This document shows positions 1-8,303 of a stretch of 64,000 nucleotides of DNA, piece by piece (position 1 is the first letter of the stretch; each line of letters opens with the position of its first letter). Both the position numbers and the translations under genes were made by a program. The notes beneath the pieces were generated by a model. That model was not told the origin of the DNA and searched no databases. It saw only the letters and a program-made list of their open reading frames with translations. Source of the stretch: Caldilineaceae bacterium (GTDB lineage Bacteria; Chloroflexota; Anaerolineae; Caldilineales; Caldilineaceae); contig JAJEDJ010000032.1 in the NCBI GenBank assembly GCA_022821545.1, positions 54,587-118,586 of the forward strand, written 5' to 3'.

Positions 1-1
1 C

Positions 2-436
2 ATGGTGGGCGCGGACGTGCGCGGCCTGCTGATCGCGATCTGGATATCGCGCTGGGCCCAGTATGCCCGCATCGCGCGCGCCAAATCACTGGCGCTGCGC
101 GATGCCGAGTTCGTACAGGCCGCGCAGGTGCTGGGCTATTCGCAGATGCGTATCCTCGTCCGCCATATCATGCCCAACGTCTTTTCCGAGGCGCTGGCCT
201 ATGCTCTCAGCGACTTCATCTTCATCATTGTCATCATCGGCGGCCTCTCCTTTCTCGGGCTGGGCGTGAATCCGCCCACGCCGGAGTGGGGCGCGATGCT
301 GGCCGAGGGGCGACTCTATCTGCGGACCGAGCCGTGGCTGATCCTGTTCCCCGGCTTTTTCCTTTCATTGACGGCCATCGGCGTGGCCCTGCTTGCGCGG
401 GGCTTGGAACGGATCAGTAAGGGTGAGGATGAGTGA
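2..436 (+). CDS. Peptide-type ABC importer permease, DppC/OppC family (5' end outside window)
   Basis: Inner-membrane permease of a family-5 (peptide/nickel type) ABC importer. Only the C-terminal half is in the window, about 144 of the usual ~290 residues. The EAA coupling loop that contacts the ATPase is visible as EFVQAAQVLG followed by IMPN near residues 36-59, and two or three hydrophobic segments follow. The stop lies inside the start of the next ATPase gene (8-nt overlap), so the genes are translationally coupled. The true start must lie upstream of base 1, because the fragment lacks the first transmembrane segments. The substrate cannot be told from the permease. Confidence 0.9.
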   Translation: MVGADVRGLLIAIWISRWAQYARIARAKSLALRDAEFVQAAQVLGYSQMRILVRHIMPNVFSEALAYALSDFIFIIVIIGGLSFLGLGVNPPTPEWGAMLAEGRLYLRTEPWLILFPGFFLSLTAIGVALLARGLERISKGEDE

Positions 437-1427
437 AATAAAGCCTCTACTGGAAGTCAAGGATCTTTGCATCAGTTTTCGCAAGGGAGGCGGCAGAAAG
501 CTCCCTGTGGTCGACGCTGCCAACCTCAGTCTGAACCGGCGGAAGGCGGTCGGCATCGTCGGCGAATCCGGCTCCGGCAAAACGATGTTGTGCCGGGCAC
601 TGATCGGCACGCTCCCGCGTCACGGCGCCGGGATCGTTTCGGGCACAGTTCGCTTTGACGGGCAGGAGCTGGCCGGCGCGCCTGAGCGCGTCTGGCGCGG
701 CATTCGCGGCCGCGAGATCGGCTACATTCCGCAAAGCTCGCTGGCCGGACTCAACCCTGTGCTGACCGTCGAGACCCAACTGGTTGAGTCGATCACGGCG
801 GCGGGGTCGCTCAGCCGGCAGCAGGCCAGGCAGGAGGCGGTTGCGCTGCTCGAACAGGTGCAGATCCCCAGAGCGCAACAGGTGCTCCAGGCCCGGTCGC
901 ACCAGCTTTCCGGAGGTATGCGCCAGCGGGTCATGATCGCAGCAGCCATCGCCCAGGCGCCCAAACTACTGATCGCGGACGAGCCCACCACGGCCCTTGA
1001 CGTAACAATCCAGCGCGAGATTCTGAGCCTGATCACCCAGCTGCGCCAGGAGCTGAACATGGCCTTGATCCTGGTCTCCCATGATCTGGCGGTAATTGAG
1101 GAGTCCTGCGACGACGTAATGGTCATGTACGCGGGCGCTTCGGTCGAGGCCGGCCCGGTGGCGGCGCTGTCGAATGCGCCCCGCCACCCCTACACAAGGG
1201 CCCTGCGCGTCTCCCGCGTCGACCGGGCGGCGCCGGGGCAGGACCTGGAGGCGATCCCCGGTGATGCCGCGTCGGTTGGCTCGTGGCCGGCGGGATGCCG
1301 TTTCTGGCCGCGCTGTGCGCTGGCCGACGAGGACTGCCGGCGCGATCCCCAGCCGGCGCTTATGCCGGCTGCACAACAGCTTTCCGCCTGCATTCACGCC
1401 GAACGCTTGTCGGAATTGGAACAGTAA
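429..1427 (+). CDS. Peptide-type ABC importer ATPase, DppD/OppD family
   Basis: Cytoplasmic ATPase that powers the importer begun by the preceding permease. Walker A (GESGSGKT), the signature LSGGMRQR and Walker B (LLIADEPT) are intact. The C-terminal oligopeptide-transporter extension carries the spaced cysteines (CRFWPRC, then C and C) typical of DppD/OppD. I chose the ATG at 429, which overlaps the permease stop and has GGGTGAGG just upstream. An in-frame start at 393 would add 12 residues lying inside the permease gene. At about 332 residues the length fits the family. It is followed by its DppF partner after 10 bases. Confidence 0.93.
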   Translation: MSEIKPLLEVKDLCISFRKGGGRKLPVVDAANLSLNRRKAVGIVGESGSGKTMLCRALIGTLPRHGAGIVSGTVRFDGQELAGAPERVWRGIRGREIGYIPQSSLAGLNPVLTVETQLVESITAAGSLSRQQARQEAVALLEQVQIPRAQQVLQARSHQLSGGMRQRVMIAAAIAQAPKLLIADEPTTALDVTIQREILSLITQLRQELNMALILVSHDLAVIEESCDDVMVMYAGASVEAGPVAALSNAPRHPYTRALRVSRVDRAAPGQDLEAIPGDAASVGSWPAGCRFWPRCALADEDCRRDPQPALMPAAQQLSACIHAERLSELEQ

Positions 1428-1437
1428 GAGATCGGAT

Positions 1438-2259
1438 ATGGCTGCCCTTACCGCTCACGCCGGGGAGAAGCTGCAAGAGAACGCCGCGGACGGTCCCCTA
1501 TTGGAGGGGAAGGATATCTCTGTTACGTTCGGCCGCGGCACAGAGGCGTTCGACGCCGTGCGCGCGGCCAGCGTCACCCTCTATGGCGGCGAGGCAGTGG
1601 GCATTGTCGGCGAGAGCGGGAGCGGGAAAACGACGCTGGCGCGAGTTCTGGTCGGACTGCAAAGGCCCAGCGCGGGCGAAGTCTGGTTGGAGGGTGAACG
1701 GCTCTACAGCGCGGCGGCCGAGCGGCGCCTGCCGCGGAGCGAGCGCTGGAAGACCCAGATGATCTTCCAGGACCCTTACTCATCGCTCAACCCGCGCATG
1801 AGGGTCTGGCAGGCGGTAGCGGAGGCGGTGCAGGTGTGGCACAATTTGCCGAGAGCGGCGGCCAGGGTGGAGGCCCTGCGGCTGCTGCATACCATGGGCA
1901 TCAGCGACGACCAGGCCCGGCAGTTCCCTAAATCATTATCAGGGGGACAGCGTCAGCGGGTGAGCGTGGCGCGGGCCCTGGCCCCCGGCCCGAAGGTGCT
2001 TATCGCCGACGAGCCAACCTCCTCTATCGACCAGTCGGCGCAGGCGCAACTGTTGAACTTGCTGCGCCACCTCCAATCGGAGCGGGGACTGGCGATCATT
2101 TTCATTTCGCACGACCTGGGCCTGGTGCGCTATCTGACCTCACGCGTCTACGTGATGCAGAAGGGCGATATCGTGGAGGCGGGGGAAACCCAAGCCGTTA
2201 TGGAGCAGCCGCAACATTCTTACACCCAACTGCTTATCAACTCGATTCCGGGACGTTGA
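1438..2259 (+). CDS. Peptide-type ABC importer ATPase, DppF/OppF family
   Basis: Second ATPase of the importer, expected to form the DppD-DppF heterodimer. It has Walker [10 protein letters not shown], signature LSGGQRQR and Walker B with ADEPTSSID. It ends shortly after the switch-His region (YTQLLINSIPGR), so at about 273 residues it lacks the C-terminal cysteine extension present in its neighbour. The ATG at 1438 is chosen because the longer frame from 1174 runs through the upstream ATPase gene. It appears to be the last gene of the operon, followed by a small hairpin and a new gene with its own strong ribosome binding site. Confidence 0.92.
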   Translation: MAALTAHAGEKLQENAADGPLLEGKDISVTFGRGTEAFDAVRAASVTLYGGEAVGIVGESGSGKTTLARVLVGLQRPSAGEVWLEGERLYSAAAERRLPRSERWKTQMIFQDPYSSLNPRMRVWQAVAEAVQVWHNLPRAAARVEALRLLHTMGISDDQARQFPKSLSGGQRQRVSVARALAPGPKVLIADEPTSSIDQSAQAQLLNLLRHLQSERGLAIIFISHDLGLVRYLTSRVYVMQKGDIVEAGETQAVMEQPQHSYTQLLINSIPGR

Positions 2260-2273
2260 AACGGTAATGGCCC

Positions 2274-2297
2274 GTGGCAAATGCAACTGCTTGCCAC
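2274..2297 (+). promoter_or_regulatory. Intercistronic stem-loop between ABC operon and P450 gene
   Basis: GTGGCAA at 2274-2280 pairs with TTGCCAC at 2291-2297 around a 10-base loop. There is no following run of T, so a classical intrinsic terminator is not supported. It may be a weak terminator or an mRNA processing or stability element. The AAGGAGG ribosome binding site of the P450 gene starts nine bases later. Confidence 0.45.
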
Positions 2298-2316
2298 AGG
2301 GTGATAAGGAGGATCT

Positions 2317-3549
2317 ATGGCTATTAACAGCGATTCCTCGCTTGATCAACTTCTGATCTCGCCCGATATATTCAGCGACCCGTACCCCATCTACCATCAA
2401 CTGCGCGAAGAGAGTCCGGTCCACTGGAGCGATGTCTGGGGTTGTTGGGTGCTGACGCGCTACGCCGACGTAGTTGCGGTACTGCGCGATTACCGCCGTT
2501 ATACCAACGTGGGGCGCATCGCCGCGTTTCTGGATCAACTTCCGGTGAGCGTGCGCGCGCAGATTCGCCCGCTCTACGACAACTTCACGGTCGGGATGCC
2601 GAACACCGACCCGCCAGAGCATACGCGGGTGCGCGGGCTGGTGAACACGGCCTTTACCGCACGCGTCGTTGAGGGTATGCGGCCGCGGGTGCAGGAGATC
2701 GTGGACAGCCTGCTCGATCAGGCGGAGGGCGGCGGCGAGATAGAGGTGATCGGAAGTTTCGCCTACCCGCTGCCGGCGATCGTGATAGCTGAGACGCTGG
2801 GCGTACCGGCGGAGGATCGGGACCAGTTCAAAGAGTGGTCGGACGACATCGTCGCCTTTCATGGCACCGGGCGCCCTCATATCGAGACGATCATGAAGAG
2901 CACGGACGCGCTGCTTGAAACAAGGGCGTGGCTCCTGCGGCTGATCGAGGCGCGGCGGAAACAGCCGCAGGATGACCTGATCAGCGCGCTGGTGGCTGCG
3001 GAGGAGCGGGGCGACATGCTGAGCGAGACCGAGCTGGTCGCCACCTGCATCACGTTGCTGACGGCCGGTCATGAGACGACCACCGGACTGATCGGGAATG
3101 GGCTACTGGCGTTGCTGCGCCATCCGGATCAGTTGCGCAAGCTGCGGGAGGACCCTGCCCTGATCGGAACAGCGGTGGAGGAATTTCTGCGCTTCGACAC
3201 CTCATTCCTGCGCGCCTGGCGTCTAACCGCAGAAGATGTCGAGATCGGTGGAAAGCGGATTCCCAAGGGGCAGACTCTTTCACTGATGCTGGGGGCGGCA
3301 AACAGGGATCCGGCCCAATTCGATCATCCCGACCGGCTGGATATCACGCGCGAGCCGAACCTGCACACATCTTTCGGCTGGGGCATCCACTTCTGCGCCG
3401 GCGCGCCGCTCGCCCGCCGCGAGGCCGAAATTGCGTTCACCACCCTGCTGCGCCGCTTTCCACATATGAAACTGGACGAGGAAGGTGTCGAATGGCAGCA
3501 GAATAACACATTTCACAATCTGAAGAGCTTGCCGGTCATTTTGCAGTAA
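2317..3549 (+). CDS. Cytochrome P450
   Basis: Soluble bacterial-type P450 monooxygenase of 410 residues. Hallmarks are visible: the oxygen-binding I-helix AGHETT (H252-E253-T254), the K-helix ExxR (E289-F-L-R292) and the heme loop FGWGIHFCAG with the thiolate ligand Cys360. No membrane anchor is present, which fits class I enzymes that take electrons from a ferredoxin and reductase; neither partner gene is nearby. AAGGAGG at 2306-2312 gives a strong ribosome binding site with ideal spacing. It heads a run of plus-strand genes (VOC protein, Ldh-family dehydrogenase, RraA-like protein, sugar importer), suggesting oxidation of an imported small molecule. The substrate is unknown. Confidence 0.95.
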   Translation: MAINSDSSLDQLLISPDIFSDPYPIYHQLREESPVHWSDVWGCWVLTRYADVVAVLRDYRRYTNVGRIAAFLDQLPVSVRAQIRPLYDNFTVGMPNTDPPEHTRVRGLVNTAFTARVVEGMRPRVQEIVDSLLDQAEGGGEIEVIGSFAYPLPAIVIAETLGVPAEDRDQFKEWSDDIVAFHGTGRPHIETIMKSTDALLETRAWLLRLIEARRKQPQDDLISALVAAEERGDMLSETELVATCITLLTAGHETTTGLIGNGLLALLRHPDQLRKLREDPALIGTAVEEFLRFDTSFLRAWRLTAEDVEIGGKRIPKGQTLSLMLGAANRDPAQFDHPDRLDITREPNLHTSFGWGIHFCAGAPLARREAEIAFTTLLRRFPHMKLDEEGVEWQQNNTFHNLKSLPVILQ

Positions 3550-3576
3550 ACGAGTGTCCTTGAGGAGGATGAAACG

Positions 3577-3963
3577 ATGTTCAAAATCATAGACAACCAT
3601 GTTTCAGTGGATGTCGCTGATCTGGAGGCAACGCGAAGCTACCTGGAAGAACATTGCGGCCTGAACAAGCTCAGAGAGGTCAACCGGCCAGGGCTGACGA
3701 TTGCCTGGTATCCCGGCCTGGAGCTGTGGCAGGCGACCGAGGACGCGACGCCCGGCATTGTCAAGCATGTCGCCTGGCAGGTTGATGACATCGACGCCGC
3801 GGTCGCCGATCTGAAGGCAACGGGGGTTACTTTTGACACAGAGGAGATCCAGCAGATCGACGTAGACGTGGTGGACACCGGCGAGACTGTGCGCTACATT
3901 TTTTTCTCAACGCCGGTCGGATTGCAAGGCGAACTTTATGAAGTCAAACCGCCGCGCGACTGA
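3577..3963 (+). CDS. VOC (glyoxalase/bleomycin-resistance fold) family protein
   Basis: Small 128-residue protein with the vicinal-oxygen-chelate pattern. An N-terminal betaalphabeta unit starts at IDNHVSVDVADLE, with a second half around VKHVAWQVDDIDAAVADLKATG and a C-terminal strand ending in GELYEVK. The His near the N-terminus (NHV), the His in the second half (KHVAW) and the late Glu (GELYE) are in the usual places for a metal site. It could act as an isomerase, lyase or dioxygenase, and family membership does not fix the reaction. GAGGAGG lies just upstream of the ATG. It lies 27 bases after the P450 gene and is probably co-transcribed. Confidence 0.8.
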   Translation: MFKIIDNHVSVDVADLEATRSYLEEHCGLNKLREVNRPGLTIAWYPGLELWQATEDATPGIVKHVAWQVDDIDAAVADLKATGVTFDTEEIQQIDVDVVDTGETVRYIFFSTPVGLQGELYEVKPPRD

Positions 3964-3970
3964 GCCTCAT

Positions 3971-3990
3971 TGGCCGCTAACCGGCGGCCA
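3971..3990 (+). promoter_or_regulatory. Short GC-rich stem-loop between VOC and dehydrogenase genes
   Basis: TGGCCGC and GCGGCCA form a 7-bp stem around a 6-base loop, with a further TGGCCGCTGGCCA segment just downstream. No T-run follows. It is probably an intercistronic mRNA structure. Confidence 0.35.
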
Positions 3991-4028
3991 GACACACATC
4001 ACTGGCCGCTGGCCACAAAGGAAATGAC

Positions 4029-5075
4029 ATGATAACAAAAACCGCGGATGAGCTTCATTCCCTGGTCAAACGGATCCTGCTGGCCGCCGGCGCGGACGAG
4101 CGCAACGCCGAGGAGGTGGCCCAACACCTGGTGCTGTCCAACCTCAGCGGCGTGGACACGCACGGCATCTGGCCCTTGCCGATCTACGTGGCCGGCATAC
4201 AGGCCGACGAGATCTTTCCCGCGGCCAAGCCGGCGATCCTGCAGGAGACTGCCACCAGCGCACTAGTAACCGGCAACTGGACTTTCGGCCACGTCGCCGC
4301 CAAATTTGCGATGGAGCTGGCGATCAGCAAGGCCAAAACGCAGAACGTGGCGGTGGTCGGCATGGTGCAGTTGCACCACATCGGCCGGCTGGGCCACTAC
4401 GTGGAGATGGCGGCCGCCGACAATATGATCGGCATGGTATGGGCCGGGGGATACGGTGAAGTCACGCCCGCAACAGTCCCCTACGGCGGCAAGAGCCGCG
4501 TACTGCACACCAACCCGATCTCGGTCGGGCTGCCGGCCGGCGAAGAGTCGACGATGATGTTCGACTGGGCCACCACCGCCCTCTCCGGCGTCAAAGTCGA
4601 CAATGCCTACCATCGCGGCGAACAACTCCCCCCGAACAGCATCGTTGACAAGGATGGCGTCCCAACCACCAATCCGGACGACTTTTTCGCGGGCGGCGGG
4701 CACCTGCCGTTCGGCGCGCACAAAGGCTATACCCTGATGATGGCCGCCGAGTACCTGGGGCGGATCTTCACCGGCGCGGACAGCTACGTGGAAGCGGGGC
4801 GGGCCGGCGCCATCATGCTCCACCAGGGTGTCACGATGATAGCGATCAAGGCGGACCTGTTCCAGCCCTTCGCCGAATATGCCGAACGTGCGGACGAGAT
4901 GGAGCGGCGTGTGCGTGCGGTGCCGCCGGCGCCGGGATTCGATGAGGTGCTGGCGCCGGGCGATATGGAGGCGCGCACGCGGGAACAGAGACGGCGTGAG
5001 GGCATTCCAATCGCCGATGATATCTGGCAGTCCTTCACCGAGGCAGCCGCATCGGTGGGTGTGGAAATCGCGTAA
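4029..5075 (+). CDS. Ldh-family (malate/L-lactate/ureidoglycolate-type) NAD(P) dehydrogenase
   Basis: Oxidoreductase of the Ldh2/MDH2 family, distinct from classical Rossmann lactate dehydrogenases. The family oxidises 2-hydroxy acids, ureidoglycolate, sulfolactate or similar. Landmarks are the N-terminal helical part with SNLSGVDTHGIW (catalytic His in DTHG), HHIGRLGHYVEMAA in the middle and the glycine-rich GAHKGYTLMM segment. The 348-residue length is normal. It sits in the plus-strand catabolic cluster and is paralogous to the minus-strand gene ending at 10335. The exact substrate cannot be assigned. Confidence 0.9.
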   Translation: MITKTADELHSLVKRILLAAGADERNAEEVAQHLVLSNLSGVDTHGIWPLPIYVAGIQADEIFPAAKPAILQETATSALVTGNWTFGHVAAKFAMELAISKAKTQNVAVVGMVQLHHIGRLGHYVEMAAADNMIGMVWAGGYGEVTPATVPYGGKSRVLHTNPISVGLPAGEESTMMFDWATTALSGVKVDNAYHRGEQLPPNSIVDKDGVPTTNPDDFFAGGGHLPFGAHKGYTLMMAAEYLGRIFTGADSYVEAGRAGAIMLHQGVTMIAIKADLFQPFAEYAERADEMERRVRAVPPAPGFDEVLAPGDMEARTREQRRREGIPIADDIWQSFTEAAASVGVEIA

Positions 5076-5084
5076 ATTCAGATG

Positions 5085-5190
5085 GCGCAAAACTGCGCTG
5101 CGCAAAGCAGTGTTCAGGCATTGCCATGCGGCAATAGCGGCAGCGGCAATGGCTGCGCATGAGGCAAAGCGATGCGCAGCAGTTTTGCGC
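5085..5190. repeat. Palindromic intergenic repeat, copy A
   Basis: About 106 bp with inverted ends (GCGCAAAACTGC at 5085-5096 against GCAGTTTTGCGC at 5179-5190) and an internal self-complementary part around TTGCCATGCGGCAA. Its reverse complement aligns along its whole length with the repeat at 7002-7114, at roughly four of five positions by eye. No protein is encoded. The element ends 15 bases before the RraA-like gene and could fold into a large hairpin in the transcript. It resembles a REP- or MITE-like element. Confidence 0.75.
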
Positions 5191-5205
5191 ATAAAGGAGA
5201 TCACA

Positions 5206-5901
5206 ATGACGAACCCGCAACTCTCAGCCGAAACCATCGCGGCGCTCCGCCGGATCGACAGCGCCACGATCGCCAATGCCATCGAACATTTCGAGGTGCG
5301 CGATCCGGTCACCGGCTATGCTTCCCTGGAACTACAATGTCAGTTCCCCGAGCAGGGGCCGATGGTCGGATTCGCGGTGACCGCCACGCAAGACACAACC
5401 AGCGCCGGCGACGACAGGCCCAATCGCCTGCACGACGTCCTGGACATGGTCGCCGCCGCGCCCAAACCGGCCGTCCTGGCCGTCCAGTACACGGGCGGGG
5501 ACCGCATGCGCAGCTGTCTGGCCGGCGATATGTTCTGCTCTGCGCTGCAGAAGCTGGGCGGGGTCGGCATTGTGACCGATCTGGGGAGCCGGGACTTTCA
5601 GGGCATCGCGCAGCGCGCGCCGGGGTTCCAGCTCTTCTGCGCCGGCGCTGTGGTCTCGCACGGATACGGCGCCTATACCAATACGGGCACAACAATTTCG
5701 ATTTACGGGCTGACAATTCAGCCCGGCGACCTGTTGCACGGGGACGCCAACGGTGTCGTCTCAATTCCTCTCTCTATCGCCGAAGAGGTCGTCGAACAGG
5801 CGCAACGCGTCCTGGAGGTGGAGCGATCCTACTTTGATTTCCTTGCCAGCGACGAGTACAGCTACGAGGGGTTGAAGAAACGCATGGGGCGCGACGAATA
5901 G
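5206..5901 (+). CDS. RraA-like protein (HMG/CHA aldolase or RraA family)
   Basis: Member of the RraA fold, which includes 4-hydroxy-4-methyl-2-oxoglutarate/4-carboxy-4-hydroxy-2-oxoadipate aldolases and non-enzymatic RNase E regulators. The central segment (LAGDMFCSALQKLGGVGIVTDLGSRD) has the conserved glycines and the R-D pair that bind substrate and metal. The N-terminal part (IDSATIANAIEHF) is also characteristic. The ATG at 5206 follows AAAGGAGA. The frame is open further upstream, but that part runs through the repeat element and the previous gene. In a catabolic neighbourhood the aldolase or decarboxylase role is likelier than RNase E control. Confidence 0.82.
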   Translation: MTNPQLSAETIAALRRIDSATIANAIEHFEVRDPVTGYASLELQCQFPEQGPMVGFAVTATQDTTSAGDDRPNRLHDVLDMVAAAPKPAVLAVQYTGGDRMRSCLAGDMFCSALQKLGGVGIVTDLGSRDFQGIAQRAPGFQLFCAGAVVSHGYGAYTNTGTTISIYGLTIQPGDLLHGDANGVVSIPLSIAEEVVEQAQRVLEVERSYFDFLASDEYSYEGLKKRMGRDE

Positions 5902-5958
5902 CGGCCCGTCCGCCCGCATCTCCGGTTACATTTGAGCAGGACCCAGAGGAGAGTCCAG

Positions 5959-6975
5959 ATGACGGCGAACCAGACGCCGACTACACGCGGTGAATCGGCG
6001 CGCGCCCGCGTCCGGGAACTGATGGCGCACCGTGAGTCCGGCGTATTCCTGGCCCTGGTGATCTTCTTTGTGGTCATGTACACGGTTTCCCCGATATTTC
6101 GGAGGCCCTTCAACCTGACCACGATTCTCAGGCAGATTTCGGTCACATCGATCGTGGCGATGGGCCAGACACTGGTGATCGTATCGGGCGCGTTCGATCT
6201 GTCGCAGGGATCGATAGCCGGCCTAGCCGCGATGGTCACGGCCAAACTGTGGAAAAACGCAGGTCTTGATCCGCCCATCGCCATTATCGGGGGGTTGGGG
6301 GTCGGCGTACTGTGCGGCTTTCTCAACGGCGTCTTGGCGGCTCGCTTTCGCCTTCATCCGATTGTGATGACGCTTGCCACCGGCGCGGTCTTTCTCGGAG
6401 TCAATTTCTATATCACACGCGGGGAGTCGATCATCGGCCTGCCCGACGGCCTCACCTGGCTGGGCAGGGGGCTTATCGGCCCCGTGCCGGCTCTGATCGT
6501 CCTTATGTTTATCGTCGCCTTTCTCATGCACATCTTGTTGACGCGGACACTCTTCGGTCTGCGCGTGCGCATGATCGGCGGCAACTTGAAAGCCAGTCAG
6601 GATGTGGGCATGAATGTCGAACGCATCCGCGTCGGCATCTTCACCCTCAGCGGCTTTCTTTCGGCGTTGGGCGGGATCGTCCTGCTGGGCCGGGTGGGCA
6701 ATGCGCTGCCGCAGATCGGCCAGGGGCTGCTCTTCCCGGTGGTCACGGCCGCGATCGTGGGGGGCACGCTGTTGACCGGCGGCGTTGGCTCGATGGCGGG
6801 CACGTTAATCGGCGCCGCCATCATGGGGATTGCCCGCAATTCTCTCGTCGTCCTGCAGCTGAACATCTATCTGCAGGATATCGTGCAGGGCTTGTTGGTG
6901 GTGTTGGCCCTGCTGATCGACCAGTTCCGGCGAGGAGAATTAAACTGGCGCATCATTTTGGGCCGCGATCGTTGA
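5959..6975 (+). CDS. Sugar ABC importer permease, RbsC/FrcC family
   Basis: Integral membrane permease of a ribose-type (CUT2) importer, about 339 residues with 8-10 hydrophobic segments. The family signature region is visible (GQTLVIVSGAFDLSQGSIAGL) and so is the late glycine-rich block (GGTLLTGGVGSMAGTLIGA). The ATG at 5959 follows AGAGGAGAG; a TTG at 5932 is also in frame but lacks a site. A lipoprotein binding protein and an ATPase gene follow, completing the importer. Copies of an inverted repeat lie on both sides of this gene plus the RraA-like gene. Confidence 0.92.
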   Translation: MTANQTPTTRGESARARVRELMAHRESGVFLALVIFFVVMYTVSPIFRRPFNLTTILRQISVTSIVAMGQTLVIVSGAFDLSQGSIAGLAAMVTAKLWKNAGLDPPIAIIGGLGVGVLCGFLNGVLAARFRLHPIVMTLATGAVFLGVNFYITRGESIIGLPDGLTWLGRGLIGPVPALIVLMFIVAFLMHILLTRTLFGLRVRMIGGNLKASQDVGMNVERIRVGIFTLSGFLSALGGIVLLGRVGNALPQIGQGLLFPVVTAAIVGGTLLTGGVGSMAGTLIGAAIMGIARNSLVVLQLNIYLQDIVQGLLVVLALLIDQFRRGELNWRIILGRDR

Positions 6976-7001
6976 CCGGGGCCAAGCCTGGTGTCCGGTA
7001 T

Positions 7002-7114
7002 GCGCAAAACTGCTGTGTATTGCTTTGCCTGATGCACAGCCATTGCGGCTGTCGCGATGCGATTGCCGAATGGCAATGCCCGAACACAGCATAGCGCAGC
7101 CGGGTTTGCTGCGC
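7002..7114. repeat. Palindromic intergenic repeat, copy B (inverted relative to copy A)
   Basis: About 113 bp starting with GCGCAAAACTGC, the same terminal 12-mer as copy A but in opposite overall orientation. It contains the internal palindrome ATTGCCGAATGGCAAT. It lies between the permease and binding-protein genes of one importer, so it is probably transcribed within the operon, where its fold could alter mRNA stability. Confidence 0.75.
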
Positions 7115-7213
7115 ACCGGCGTAAGGAGGTGGCGATAGAAAAAGATCGAAATGCGTACCGAGTCGCACTGCAGGACTGGATAGATTGTCTTTAGGACACA
7201 GGAGGAAAAAGTC

Positions 7214-8233
7214 ATGAAGCGTTTGTTATTCGGTATAGCGTTGATAGTGCTGCTGGCTGTGGGGTTGGCTGCCTGCACCATGCCGGAAACGGTGGTTGTT
7301 GAGAGGGAACCGGATTGCGGCGACACCGAGCGCTATATCGTCAGCGCGCCGCTGGTGCATCCTTACATTACAGCCTGGCAGGGCGGCGCCGAGTCCGCTG
7401 CGGAGGAGCTTGGCGTGGAAATCGTCTTCCTGGCGCCGGCTGAATATAGCCCTGAGAAACAGTTGGATATGACGGAGTCCGCGCTCTCACTGCCCTGCAT
7501 CGCCGGCCTCAGCGTGATGACGGGCGTGCCGGATATCATGGAAGGTATCCTGGCCCAGGCCAAAGAGAGAGGACTTGGCACCACCCAGAATGCCTCCTGC
7601 TCCGAGGCGGTCAATGCCGACGTCTGCATGGCGACCGACTTCTACACGGCCGGCGCGACTGTAGCCGAACGGCTGGTTGAACTAATGGGCGGCGAAGGCA
7701 ATGTGGTGGTTGCCTTTGGCGAGCCTGGCAATGTGGTCGATAAGGACCGCCAAGCCGGGCTTGAGGACTACTTCGCCGAACATGCGCCGGACATCAAAGT
7801 GATCGGCGTGCTGATCGACTGCGACAACCCGGAGGGCACGGTCCGCTGCGCGGAAGAGGCCCTGGTCACCTATCCTGAAATGGATGCCTACTACTCGCTC
7901 GGCAACCTGAATTCGGTAGGCGCGACGGTGGCCTTCCCCGACGCTGGCCGCGACGATGTTATCGTTACGGGCGTGGACGACGCGCCGGAGATCGTCGAAG
8001 GCATCCGCAATGGAACCGTCTCCTTCACCTACGTTCAGCAGCCTTATGGTCAGGGTTACCTGGCGGTCTACATTCCGTGGATGATAAAGCACCAGGGCGT
8101 GCAGGCTACCACCCAGTATCTTGACACCCGCATCACGCTTGTCGACCAGTCCAACATCGACAGCTACCAGGATACGATGAAGCAGAATTTCCTGGAGATC
8201 AAGGAGATAGTCGAAACGGAGATTATGCAGTAA
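7214..8233 (+). CDS. Sugar-binding lipoprotein of ribose-type ABC importer (RbsB-like)
   Basis: Extracytoplasmic solute-binding protein of the periplasmic-binding-protein type I fold. A lipoprotein signal peptide ends in the lipobox GLAAC with Cys21. The mature part has the two-lobed pattern of this family, for example YIVSAPLVHPYITAWQGGA in the first lobe and DVIVTGVDDAPEIVEGIRNG in the second. AGGAGG lies just before the ATG. It sits between its permease and ATPase genes. The hairpin after the stop is typical of binding-protein genes, which are usually made in excess over the membrane parts. The ligand is unknown, probably a sugar or sugar-like compound. Confidence 0.9.
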   Translation: MKRLLFGIALIVLLAVGLAACTMPETVVVEREPDCGDTERYIVSAPLVHPYITAWQGGAESAAEELGVEIVFLAPAEYSPEKQLDMTESALSLPCIAGLSVMTGVPDIMEGILAQAKERGLGTTQNASCSEAVNADVCMATDFYTAGATVAERLVELMGGEGNVVVAFGEPGNVVDKDRQAGLEDYFAEHAPDIKVIGVLIDCDNPEGTVRCAEEALVTYPEMDAYYSLGNLNSVGATVAFPDAGRDDVIVTGVDDAPEIVEGIRNGTVSFTYVQQPYGQGYLAVYIPWMIKHQGVQATTQYLDTRITLVDQSNIDSYQDTMKQNFLEIKEIVETEIMQ

Positions 8234-8250
8234 GGGAAGTAAGGAATCTC

Positions 8251-8282
8251 GAGGAGTGGGAAGATTTCTCTTCTCACTCCTC
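8251..8282 (+). promoter_or_regulatory. Strong intercistronic hairpin after binding-protein gene
   Basis: GAGGAGTGGGAAGA (8251-8264) pairs with TCTTCTCACTCCTC (8269-8282) over a TTTC loop. It is a 14-bp stem with one G-U pair and no trailing T-run. Its position between binding-protein and ATPase genes suggests 3'-end protection of the upstream message and reduced expression downstream. The sequence also resembles the dispersed polypurine repeats seen elsewhere in the window. Confidence 0.7.
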
Positions 8283-8303
8283 AAAGCAACTGTGAGTATA
8301 CCC

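Noticed and set aside
4263..5312. Long open frame on the minus strand opposite the Ldh-family gene
   Set aside because: It is the shadow of a high-GC coding region. Its translation has no family motif and is rich in Arg and His, while the plus strand encodes a clear dehydrogenase.
7129..7194. Possible small peptide gene (GTG start) before the sugar-binding protein gene
   Set aside because: AAGGAGGT directly abuts the GTG, leaving no spacing for initiation, and the 21-codon product shows no recognisable features. The sequence may be a relic.
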